64,000 nt of DNA from Paenibacillus sp. FSL R10-2734 (GTDB lineage Bacteria > Bacillota > Bacilli > Paenibacillales > Paenibacillaceae). Shown here in pieces: positions 34,009 to 41,877 of this stretch. Positions within the stretch are counted from its first letter, which is position 1, and each line of letters begins with the position of its first letter. Location of the stretch: assembly GCF_037963865.1 (NCBI RefSeq), contig NZ_CP150170.1, positions 3,472,001-3,536,000 on the forward strand. Direction: 5' to 3'. The translations under genes were made by a program, and so were the position numbers. Below the pieces are notes generated by a model. That model saw only the letters and a list, made by a program, of their open reading frames with translations, ran no database searches and had not been told where the DNA came from.

Positions 34009-36084
34009 ATGAGTAAAAAACATTCCCCGATTAGTAGCAAAGCTCCAGTGATGCTGCACGGTGCTGATTATAATCCTGAACAATGGCTGAAATATCCAGA
34101 AATTTTGCGCGAGGATATTCGTCTGATGAAGCTTGCGAACTGCAATGTGATGTCCGTCGGAATTTTTTCTTGGGTATCCCTAGAGCCTGAAGAGGGTGTG
34201 TTCACATTCGATTGGCTGGATGGTGTGCTTGATTCTTTTGCTGAGAATGGAATTTACGCTTTCTTGGCAACGCCTAGTGGAGCTCGCCCAGCTTGGATGT
34301 CTGATAAGTACCCAGAGGTTCTAAGAGTAGAACGTAATCGTGTTCATAATTTGCATGGCTTCCGTCACAATCACTGCTTTACTTCTCCTGTCTACCGTGA
34401 GAAAACAGCGATCTTAAATACGAAGCTAGCGGAACGTTATAGTCAGCATCCTGCTGTGATCGGTTGGCATATTTCAAATGAATTCGGTGGCGAGTGTCAT
34501 TGTGATCTTTGTCAGAATGCTTTTAGAGATTGGCTAAAGGTGAAATATAATAATAGTCTTGATGAGGTAAACCATGCTTGGTGGGCTACGTTCTGGAGTC
34601 ATACGTACACTTCATGGACACAGATTGAATCACCTGCCCCACATGGTGAGACACAGGTTCACGGCTTGAATCTCGACTGGAGACGATTTGTGAGTGAACA
34701 GACGATTGATTTCTGTCAGCATGAGAGCAATACGGTTCGCCCTTACAATCCAGCGCTGCCAATAACGACGAATATGCATATGATCGATGGGATCGATTAT
34801 CGCAAAATGGCTAAAATGCTGGATGTTGTCTCTTGGGATGCTTATCCAGACTGGCATTACACTGAAGATGGGGACGATGTTAGACTAGCGGCCTCAACAG
34901 CGATGCACTACGATCTCATGCGTTCATTTAAAAATAAGCCATTCCTGCTCATGGAGAGTACGCCTTCACTTACGAACTGGCAATCGGTTAGTAAGCTGAA
35001 ACGTCCAGGAATGCATAAGCTGTCATCCCTTCAAGCGGTAGCGCATGGTTCGGATTCTGTACAGTATTTTCAGTGGCGTAAAAGCAGAGGCTCCAGTGAG
35101 AAATTCCATGGAGCGGTAGTTGATCATAGCGGTCACTCTGAGACACGCGTGTTTCAGGATGTAACAGAGGTAGGGAAGACACTAGCGGAAATGACTGAAG
35201 TAGTGGGTACGTCAACTCCAGCACAAACAGCGATTATTTTCGATTGGGACAACCGCTGGGCAATAAAGGATGCGCAAGGGATTCGCAATTCTGGATTGCG
35301 TTATGAAGAAACCGTACAACAGCATTATCAAGCCCTTTGGCAGCTAGGTGTCCCTGTGGACATCATCGGCTCGGGTGACGATTTATCAGCTTACAAGCTA
35401 GTTATCGCTCCGATGTTATATCTGATCAGCGAAGAGAATGGGAAGCGAATTGAGAAGTATGTTGAGCAGGGCGGTACATTCCTAGCGACCTATTGGTCTG
35501 GTGTAGTGAATGAAACTGATTTATGTCATCTAGGAGGATTCCCTGGTCCACTACGCAGAACACTCGGCATTTGGGCAGAGGAGACAGAAGGACTGCATAG
35601 CCGTGATTTGAATGGTGTTGTTATGCAGGCGAGCAATGCACTTAATCTTAGTGGAGATTATGATGCACATGAAATTGCTGAGTTGATCCATCTGGAGGGC
35701 GCCGAGGCTCTGGGCAATTATCGCAGTGATTTCTATGCTGGACGTCCAGCGCTTACTATAAATCGTTTTGGCAAAGGAAATGCGTACCATCTAGCTACTC
35801 GTGTCAAAGACGCATCATTCTACGTTGAGTTGTATGCTGCAATCACTTCTAAAGCAGGGATTACTCGTGCGCTTGATAGTGAGCTTCCTGTAGGTGTGAC
35901 CGCGCAGATTCGGACGGATGGAGAGAGCGATTATATTTTTGTGCAGAACTTCAGTGGCAGTCCGCAAAGCGTCGAATTAGATGGAAAAGAATACACAGAT
36001 CTGAAGTCAGGTGCTGCTGCACCGGCAGTATTGAATCTAGCAGTGAATGATCTCGCAATGTTGAAACGTAAATCGTTGGTATAA
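34009..36084 (+). CDS. Beta-galactosidase, GH42
   Basis: 691 residues, intracellular. It starts MLHGADYNPEQW, typical of GH42. The acid/base is Glu158 in WHISNEFGG, the nucleophile is Glu316 in LLMESTPS, and there is a cysteine cluster (GECHCDLC) like the zinc site of thermophilic GH42 enzymes. The trimerisation and C-terminal beta domains are complete. Only a weak distant GAGAGG precedes the ATG. It hydrolyses beta-galactosides; the AraC gene opposite probably regulates it. Confidence 0.93.
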   Translation: MSKKHSPISSKAPVMLHGADYNPEQWLKYPEILREDIRLMKLANCNVMSVGIFSWVSLEPEEGVFTFDWLDGVLDSFAENGIYAFLATPSGARPAWMSDKYPEVLRVERNRVHNLHGFRHNHCFTSPVYREKTAILNTKLAERYSQHPAVIGWHISNEFGGECHCDLCQNAFRDWLKVKYNNSLDEVNHAWWATFWSHTYTSWTQIESPAPHGETQVHGLNLDWRRFVSEQTIDFCQHESNTVRPYNPALPITTNMHMIDGIDYRKMAKMLDVVSWDAYPDWHYTEDGDDVRLAASTAMHYDLMRSFKNKPFLLMESTPSLTNWQSVSKLKRPGMHKLSSLQAVAHGSDSVQYFQWRKSRGSSEKFHGAVVDHSGHSETRVFQDVTEVGKTLAEMTEVVGTSTPAQTAIIFDWDNRWAIKDAQGIRNSGLRYEETVQQHYQALWQLGVPVDIIGSGDDLSAYKLVIAPMLYLISEENGKRIEKYVEQGGTFLATYWSGVVNETDLCHLGGFPGPLRRTLGIWAEETEGLHSRDLNGVVMQASNALNLSGDYDAHEIAELIHLEGAEALGNYRSDFYAGRPALTINRFGKGNAYHLATRVKDASFYVELYAAITSKAGITRALDSELPVGVTAQIRTDGESDYIFVQNFSGSPQSVELDGKEYTDLKSGAAAPAVLNLAVNDLAMLKRKSLV

Positions 36085-36085
36085 A

Positions 36086-36126
36086 AAGAAGGCAGGACCT
36101 GAGATGTTCAGGTTCTGCCTTTTTTA
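36086..36126. terminator. Bidirectional intrinsic terminator
   Basis: AAGGCAGGACCTG, loop AGATGTT, CAGGTTCTGCCTT, with T on one side and A on the other. It serves the GH42 gene and the convergent GNAT gene. Confidence 0.88.
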
Positions 36127-36681
36127 CGAAATATAAGAGTTTATATGTCGTCCCATCATAATGGTGTTATAGAATTTACCGTCAGAAAGAATCTTGTCAT
36201 TCTTTAATATTCCCTCAATCTCAAAGCCGAGCTTTTGATAAAGTTTAATAGCCTTGTCATTCGTTTCTAGGACACTCAAAGTGATCTTTAGAATTCCGTT
36301 AGCGTCGGACCAAGCAATCGATTCTGCTAGAAGATTCTTTCCGATTCCATACCCCCAATAATCCTGTAACACACATACTCCAAACTCTACTTTATGAGCG
36401 AATCTTTTTAAAGTAAGGCCTTCGCATCTAGAGAACCCAACGATTAGATCATCAACTACTGCGACTAGAAATAAGTTTCTTGGTTTATCCGAATCAGTTT
36501 GAATAAGCTGTTGAAACCCTATTTCGTCTATAAAAGTCTCACCTGGTTCTCTGTCTAAATTCTCGGTCTCGCCATCGATCTGTATTCTTAATTCAGACAG
36601 TGACTTGGCATCCGTAGGGATTGCTGATCTAAGGGTGTATTCGATTCCATTCACTACAAATGTTCGCTGATTAACGATCAT
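36124..36681 (-). CDS. GNAT-family N-acetyltransferase
   Basis: 185 residues, a full single GNAT domain: FVVNGIEYTLRSAIPTDAKS at the start, acetyl-CoA loop DYWGYGIGKNLLAESIAW near 110, and the end ETNDKAIKLYQKLGFEIEG typical of the RimJ/RimL-like group. It overlaps the Nudix gene upstream (ATGA), so the two form an operon. The substrate is unknown. Confidence 0.85.
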   Translation of the reverse strand: MIVNQRTFVVNGIEYTLRSAIPTDAKSLSELRIQIDGETENLDREPGETFIDEIGFQQLIQTDSDKPRNLFLVAVVDDLIVGFSRCEGLTLKRFAHKVEFGVCVLQDYWGYGIGKNLLAESIAWSDANGILKITLSVLETNDKAIKLYQKLGFEIEGILKNDKILSDGKFYNTIMMGRHINSYIS

Positions 36682-37328
36682 ATGCCTTCCGCTCCTATTG
36701 ATGAGGTGAGAAGGATAGCTTCGACACCATTAATAATACGAGTATAATAATCCGCATCATGGGGCACAAAATGCGTCATATCTACATCCTGCTGAATGGT
36801 AATTCTATGCCCGTGCGGATCAACTTGGAAACCGTTGACTTGTAGACTATGTATTTCTCCCTGCCAAAATCTGCGGAAATCAACAAACTTAACTTTAACG
36901 ATTCCTGCGACCTCTTCTTTTTGTAACTGAAAATCTTCTAGCTGATAAGGATTGTGATAAACAAAGACATGCGCTCGCTCATTATCGATAAGGGTATCTT
37001 TTCTCATACTGTAAGGTATTGTTCCCAGTGGGATCAGGTCTTCAAAAGAAAGCTCCAGTCCCAGTTCCTCTTGAACCTCACGTATCCCATCCTCTACAGT
37101 TTCGTGTGCTAGCAAATGTCCGGCGGCCGTGATATCCAGTAGTCCCGCATAATCTTGTTTCTGTTCACTGCGAAGCTGTAAATAGATATAGAGGGTTTCC
37201 TGATCTTTGCTTATGAACCAGCAGTGGAAAGTTTCATGCCAATGTCCTAGCCGGTGTACTACTTCACGTGGAGCCGTACCCGTTCGGTTGCCTGCCTCAT
37301 CAAATATGGTAAGTATCTCATTATGCAT
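36678..37328 (-). CDS. Nudix hydrolase (isopentenyl-diphosphate-isomerase-like fold)
   Basis: 216 residues. MHNEILTIFDEAGNRTGTAPR and VHRLGHWHETFHCW mark the Idi-like Nudix group. The Nudix box (AAGHLLAHETVEDGIREVQE followed by EELGLE) is complete. The ATG at 37328 lies behind AAAGGAG; an in-frame start 45 bp upstream does not. Members of this group are often annotated as putative dNTP or alcohol-linked pyrophosphatases; the function here is unknown. Confidence 0.82.
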   Translation of the reverse strand: MHNEILTIFDEAGNRTGTAPREVVHRLGHWHETFHCWFISKDQETLYIYLQLRSEQKQDYAGLLDITAAGHLLAHETVEDGIREVQEELGLELSFEDLIPLGTIPYSMRKDTLIDNERAHVFVYHNPYQLEDFQLQKEEVAGIVKVKFVDFRRFWQGEIHSLQVNGFQVDPHGHRITIQQDVDMTHFVPHDADYYTRIINGVEAILLTSSIGAEGI

Positions 37329-37469
37329 AGGAAAGCTCCTTTGTGATGATTTCTTCTGCCTAAAGCCTATCATAAAAACGTTGGAATTGCCCTAAATGTT
37401 AGATGGTTCTTATTGACATTAGCAAGAATGATATGTATATTTTTGGATGTTAATCAAAGGAGGAGTTAA

Positions 37470-37997
37470 ATGGATTTAGTGGCTATGAAGCAGAAAGACT
37501 TGGACACTTTAAGTGATGAAAGATTAGGATGGGCCTGTACGGAGCCTACCTTTCAACTGATTCGCGGAAAATCTCCATCGATTAAATCCGAGGTGATCTC
37601 AAAGCTCACAGATGGACAGAGGGCATTATGTATGTTCAGGGTGATGTATGACCACAGCTGTAATTCTGAAGGGGAGTATTATGCTTGGATTTCCTACTTG
37701 CAAGACCTGCCGGGTTATTGGACAGGAGTGATGGGAGGGATACGATTTTTTGGCGATGAGGAAATGTTCTTTTTGCTTCAGGAAACAAAGTCATTTCTCG
37801 AAGAAAGAAACGATAGATTGGGAAAAGAGTGGGGGGATGCTGCCATCACGGATCTCGATCATGACCCTGAGTTGTTTAGTGAGATGAGTGGTTTATTTGA
37901 ACGATTTCAGAACATTGCTGCAGATAGCCACAGGTTGATTGGTGAGTATATTCGGTCACATCCGGGAGAATTTGTGGAGATAGAGGGCTCATCTTAA
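37470..37997 (+). CDS. Hypothetical protein, DMP19/DUF4375-like
   Basis: 175 residues, all-helical and acidic, with a middle section LTDGQRALCMFRVMYDHSCN, GEYYAWISYL that resembles DMP19-type (DUF4375) proteins of Bacilli. It has no signal or membrane segment and a good AAAGGAGG site. The stop overlaps the next start by one base (TAATG), so the two genes are coupled. The role is unknown. Confidence 0.65.
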   Translation: MDLVAMKQKDLDTLSDERLGWACTEPTFQLIRGKSPSIKSEVISKLTDGQRALCMFRVMYDHSCNSEGEYYAWISYLQDLPGYWTGVMGGIRFFGDEEMFFLLQETKSFLEERNDRLGKEWGDAAITDLDHDPELFSEMSGLFERFQNIAADSHRLIGEYIRSHPGEFVEIEGSS

Positions 37998-38434
37998 TGA
38001 AAAAACCTAATCCATACTTCGTGTTTCTTGCAGTATTCATTATTGGCTATTGGAGTATTACGTTATATCACAGTTATAATTCATTCGAAAATATTATTCT
38101 GGATCGAATCAATACAACAGAAATCACGTCCATCCAAATTCTTAAATCTTCCAATGAAGAAGAAATAAAGATTGATGATCCGGCAGAAATTGAGAAAATC
38201 ATACATGAATTTGCTGATGTGAAATTAAGAAGAACTAATGCCTCAGATAAACCTGCGAAGACCTATTGGATCAGTATATTTGTTAATAAAGGTCTGCGGT
38301 TTGGAATGAGCCTCACTGACACGAATTACTTGCATATCACAGATCTGGATAGTAAGAGTAAATACCACTCTGGCGGTTTTAAAATTACTAGTAAGTTTGA
38401 TTCGGAGTTCATTGCAAAAATGTTCAACAAATAA
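37997..38434 (+). CDS. Membrane-anchored protein of unknown function
   Basis: 145 residues: one N-terminal anchor (YFVFLAVFIIGYWSITLY) and an extracytoplasmic alpha/beta domain with ITSIQILKSSNEEEIKIDDP, a pattern seen in DUF5301-like proteins. It is translationally coupled to the DMP19-like gene and followed by a terminator. Confidence 0.6.
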   Translation: MKKPNPYFVFLAVFIIGYWSITLYHSYNSFENIILDRINTTEITSIQILKSSNEEEIKIDDPAEIEKIIHEFADVKLRRTNASDKPAKTYWISIFVNKGLRFGMSLTDTNYLHITDLDSKSKYHSGGFKITSKFDSEFIAKMFNK

Positions 38435-38470
38435 CCTGCTGCATATCAAGCAGCAGGTTTATTATTTTGT
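38433..38470 (+). terminator. Intrinsic terminator
   Basis: AACCTGCTGC, loop ATATCAA, GCAGCAGGTT, then TTATTATTTT. Confidence 0.85.
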
Positions 38471-38533
38471 AAAGTGGTTATGGACATGATACGATTCTAA
38501 TATCTTAATCAAACTAATTTATGAGGTGTATAA

Positions 38534-39151
38534 ATGAACATCAGAGAGCAGCTACATAATGGCAGCTTGTATTTGCCTGGAGATGAGCAACTGGTTCAAG
38601 AGCAAACGATTTGCCTTAATCGACAATATGATTACAATCAGACACGTCCAATGGATCATGAAAAAAGATTTGCATTATTGAAGGAAATGTTTGCGGAGAT
38701 TGGAGAGGGATGCTACATTGAGCCACCGATACATTCCAATTGGGGCGGTAAGCACGTACATTTTGGTAAAAACATTTATGCGAACTTTAATTTGACGTTA
38801 GTTGATGATACGCATATCTTTGTTGGAGATTACACCATGTTTGGACCGAATGTTACCGTGGCAACAGCAGGGCATCCGATTGTACCAGAACTACGAGAAA
38901 AGGCATATCAATATAATGCTCCTGTTACAATTGGGAGGAATTGCTGGATTGGCGCGGGTGCTATTTTGCTTCCAGGTGTTATGATTGGCGATAATACCGT
39001 TATCGGAGCAGGAAGCATTGTAACAAAAGACATTCCGTCTAACGTAATCGCTGTTGGGAATCCATGCAAGGTTCTCCGAGAAGTTTCTGATCATGATAAA
39101 GAGTATTATTTTAAGGATCGTAAAATTGATTATTCTGCTTTGGGTCAATAG
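38534..39151 (+). CDS. Maltose/galactoside O-acetyltransferase-like protein (LacA type)
   Basis: 205 residues. The N-terminal Mac domain (QEQTICLNRQYDYNQTRP) is followed by a left-handed beta-helix of hexapeptide repeats with the catalytic His in ATAGHPIVPELRE and the coenzyme loop GRNCWIGAGAILLPGV. TGAGGTG precedes the ATG. It probably acetylates sugars that would otherwise accumulate, fitting the glycosidase-rich neighbourhood. Confidence 0.9.
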   Translation: MNIREQLHNGSLYLPGDEQLVQEQTICLNRQYDYNQTRPMDHEKRFALLKEMFAEIGEGCYIEPPIHSNWGGKHVHFGKNIYANFNLTLVDDTHIFVGDYTMFGPNVTVATAGHPIVPELREKAYQYNAPVTIGRNCWIGAGAILLPGVMIGDNTVIGAGSIVTKDIPSNVIAVGNPCKVLREVSDHDKEYYFKDRKIDYSALGQ

Positions 39152-39174
39152 TGACTTCGATTCGTTCAACAAAT

Positions 39175-39201
39175 AACCCGCTGCCTGCTGGCAGCGGGTT
39201 T
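39175..39201. terminator. Intrinsic terminator between convergent genes
   Basis: AACCCGCTGCC, loop TGCT, GGCAGCGGGTT. It can act in both directions (lacA-like gene and kduD). Confidence 0.82.
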
Positions 39202-39217
39202 AGTATATCAATGAAGA

Positions 39218-39976
39218 TTATCTAGCCAACCATCCGCCGTCAACATTAAGAATATGACCATTTAGATAGTCGGAAGCTGCGGAAGCCAAGAATACAGCAG
39301 GGCCCTTAAGATCTTCAGGTGTTCCCCAACGTGCAGCTGGAATACGATCTAGGATAGCGTCCGAACGACTTTGGTCGGCACGGATCGGAGCTGTATTTTC
39401 AGTAGCCATGTAGCCTGGTGCAATCGCATTGATGTTCAGACCGGAGCCTGCCCATTCATTGGCAAAAGCTTTAGTAAGACCTGCAACCCCGTGCTTACTC
39501 GCGGTGTAGCCAGGGACATTGATTCCGCCTTGATAGGAGAGCATGGAGGCGATGTTAATGATTTTGCCGGATCCTCTTTCGAGGAAGTGGCGACCAGCGA
39601 TTTGAGACAGAAGGAACACGGTGTTCAGGTTCAGGTTGATTACATCGAACCAGTCTTTTTCGCTATGGTCTTTCGCCGGAGTACGGCGGATCATCCCTGC
39701 ACAGTTTACGAGAATGTCGACATGACCAGTTAGTTGAAGTGCTTGATCAAATGTATTTTGCAGGTTGCTATGGTCACTTAAATCTGATTCGATGCTAACC
39801 GCTTTTACGCCAAAAGCTTTTGCTGCGTTTACAGTTTCTTCACTTGTATTAAGAGATACAGATGCGATATCTGCACCTGCTTCTGCGAAGGCAAGGGCAA
39901 TCCCTTGTCCAAGACCTTGAGCTGCACCGGTTACGAGTGCTGTTTTACCTGCCAAGCTGAATAATGATGATGACAT
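39218..39976 (-). CDS. kduD: KduD-type 2-deoxy-D-gluconate/ketouronate 3-dehydrogenase (SDR)
   Basis: 252 residues. The Rossmann motif is TGAAQGLGQGIA, with the NAG-like VNCAGMIRR and the catalytic Ser/Tyr/Lys in IASMLS...YTASKHG. The end GWLAR is typical of KduD. It reduces the keto-uronate made by KduI on the way to KDG. It is the third gene of the operon kduI-deoR-kduD. Confidence 0.9.
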   Translation of the reverse strand: MSSSLFSLAGKTALVTGAAQGLGQGIALAFAEAGADIASVSLNTSEETVNAAKAFGVKAVSIESDLSDHSNLQNTFDQALQLTGHVDILVNCAGMIRRTPAKDHSEKDWFDVINLNLNTVFLLSQIAGRHFLERGSGKIINIASMLSYQGGINVPGYTASKHGVAGLTKAFANEWAGSGLNINAIAPGYMATENTAPIRADQSRSDAILDRIPAARWGTPEDLKGPAVFLASAASDYLNGHILNVDGGWLAR

Positions 39977-40017
39977 ATAAATTACGCCCCTTTATTAGGT
40001 AGATTCATATTCTAGAT

Positions 40018-40773
40018 TTATTCGCATTCAATAGCCACGCCTGCACTGCGGAATTGCTCGACTGTATCTGGAGAGAGTCCTTTATCTGTCAAGATAACGT
40101 CTACCTCCTGTAGTGATGCGAATGTACGCAGTGCAGTTTGGCCGAATTTATGATGATCCACAACCGCGAACACCTTACGGGCTGTAGATACAAGGGCTTG
40201 CTTGAACTCTATTAAATCTCCTGTATAAATGGAAAGTCCATGTTCAATATGAACAGCTGTCGAGGACAGAAATGCTTTTTGAATATTAAGTTGTTGTACA
40301 TAGGAGACAGCTTCAGGACCGGCCAACATATTGCGGACACGGTAACCCCCGGGAACGACCAGACGAATGTTATCTTTCGTAACCAGTTCGCTGATGATGT
40401 ATACATCATTGGTGACTACCGTTAGAGGCATATTGTCCAGGCGTCGAGCAATTTCAAGCGTCGTACTCCCGCCGTCAAGAGCTATAATATCATCCTGTTC
40501 AATATGAGCAAGCGCGCGCAAGGCGATCTCCGTTTTCTCGTCGGAATACTTATCCAGGGGATCCTTTGAGGGCAAAATACCAAATTGGTCGCTTTGTGCC
40601 AGCACAGCTCCGCCATGTACACGTACGATTAGGCCTTGCTCCTCCAGCTTGCTTAAATCCTCTCGAATCGTTTTTCCTGTGACCTGTAGCTTATCGCTCA
40701 GTTCATTCACCGTTACATCTTTTTGGTTCAGCATAACTTCCATAATCATCTCGTGTCGTCGTATCGGGTTCAT
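40018..40773 (-). CDS. DeoR-family regulator of the Kdu operon
   Basis: 251 residues. The N-terminal DeoR HTH is VTVNELSDKLQVTGKTIRED; the C-terminal sensor domain has DDIIALDGGSTTLEIARRL and VVTNDVYII. It lies between kduI and kduD, 34 and 41 bp from each. It probably represses the operon through the GTTCATTTT repeats upstream of kduI; the effector is likely a keto-deoxy sugar. Confidence 0.88.
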   Translation of the reverse strand: MNPIRRHEMIMEVMLNQKDVTVNELSDKLQVTGKTIREDLSKLEEQGLIVRVHGGAVLAQSDQFGILPSKDPLDKYSDEKTEIALRALAHIEQDDIIALDGGSTTLEIARRLDNMPLTVVTNDVYIISELVTKDNIRLVVPGGYRVRNMLAGPEAVSYVQQLNIQKAFLSSTAVHIEHGLSIYTGDLIEFKQALVSTARKVFAVVDHHKFGQTALRTFASLQEVDVILTDKGLSPDTVEQFRSAGVAIECE

Positions 40774-40807
40774 CCGCTTGCCTCAGCTTTCCGTAATTGA
40801 TTTATCT

Positions 40808-41641
40808 CTATTGTAGTTCTTTCATGGATACGGGGTCCATATCATCATATCTTTTATTATCGCCAGCCATACTCCAGATAAAAGTATAGTTATGAGTGCC
40901 AACACCACTGTGGATGGACCAGCTTGGAGAAATAACTGCTTGATCGTTATGCATTACGATATGACGAGTTTCATTAGGTTCGCCCATCAAATGGAATACA
41001 ACGGAATCGTCCGGAAGATCAAAATAGAAATAGGCTTCCATCCGGCGTGGATGGGTATGAGCCGGCATCGTATTCCACATGCTACCTGGCTTCAGTTGGG
41101 TCATTCCCATAACTAGCTGAGCACTTTGTACACCATTGGTGTGAATGAAGCGGTGAATTGTACGCTCGTTGGAGTTCTCCAAACCGCCCATCGCACCGGA
41201 TTCGGATTCAGCCAATGTGGTTTTGGTAGTTGGATAGGACTGGTGAGCAGGCGCAGAATTCAAATAGAATTTGGCGGGCTTGGAAGCGTCTGCACTTTTG
41301 AAGATTACATCCTTAGAGCCTTGGCCTACATAAAGACATTCTTTAAAATCTACTTCATATTCTGTACCATCCACAACAACCGATCCTTTACCGCCAACAT
41401 TGATGATTCCCAGCTCACGGCGTTCCAAGAAGTAAGTAACCCCAAGCTCTTTAAGGTCTGTTGTAAGTACAACTTCTTCCTTAACAGGATTAGCGCCACC
41501 AACGATCATGCGATCCTCATGGGTAAGGACAAGCTTTAACTCATCTGGTGCAAAAATGACAGGAATGTGGAATTCCTTACGGAGGCGTTCAGTGTCAAAC
41601 TGCTTAACTTCATTAGGGTGGGAAGCGAAACGTCTTTCCAT
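40808..41641 (-). CDS. kduI: KduI 5-keto-4-deoxyuronate isomerase
   Basis: 277 residues, a double cupin with the zinc ligands in MPAHTHPRRMEAYFYF (about 190-205) and the ending SWSIHSGVGTHNYTFIWSMAG. I take ATG 41641 (MERRFASHPNEVKQF) as the start by comparison with the usual KduI length. An in-frame ATG at 41668 adds nine residues and contains the AAGGAG site. It isomerises the unsaturated monouronate from pectin-, glycosaminoglycan- or ulvan-type lyases. Confidence 0.93.
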   Translation of the reverse strand: MERRFASHPNEVKQFDTERLRKEFHIPVIFAPDELKLVLTHEDRMIVGGANPVKEEVVLTTDLKELGVTYFLERRELGIINVGGKGSVVVDGTEYEVDFKECLYVGQGSKDVIFKSADASKPAKFYLNSAPAHQSYPTTKTTLAESESGAMGGLENSNERTIHRFIHTNGVQSAQLVMGMTQLKPGSMWNTMPAHTHPRRMEAYFYFDLPDDSVVFHLMGEPNETRHIVMHNDQAVISPSWSIHSGVGTHNYTFIWSMAGDNKRYDDMDPVSMKELQ

Positions 41642-41705
41642 GGAATATTCAATCTCCTTAACAAGCATATTTTTGGTTCGTATAGGTACAATTTACTCCA
41701 TATAT

Positions 41706-41783
41706 GTTCATTTTACAAGTGTTTATTTTTATTTAATGGTTCATTTTAGTTTATTTTATTGTTTTGACAATTGCAAAATGAAC
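41706..41783. promoter_or_regulatory. Three GTTCATTTT-type operator half-sites
   Basis: GTTCATTTTA at 41706-41715 and 41739-41748, and the inverted form AAAATGAAC at 41775-41783, lie in the divergent region of kduI and the 558-residue gene. TTGACA at 41764-41769 is a possible -35, but I see no good -10 at the right distance. They probably bind the DeoR regulator and control both directions. Confidence 0.6.
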
Positions 41784-41877
41784 GAAAAGTGTGCACAATA
41801 GAGCTGAAATGCTTAGTTCTCATTTATTGGATTGTAATCATACTATTAAAAATTGAGATGTGGGAGGTTGAACTTGA

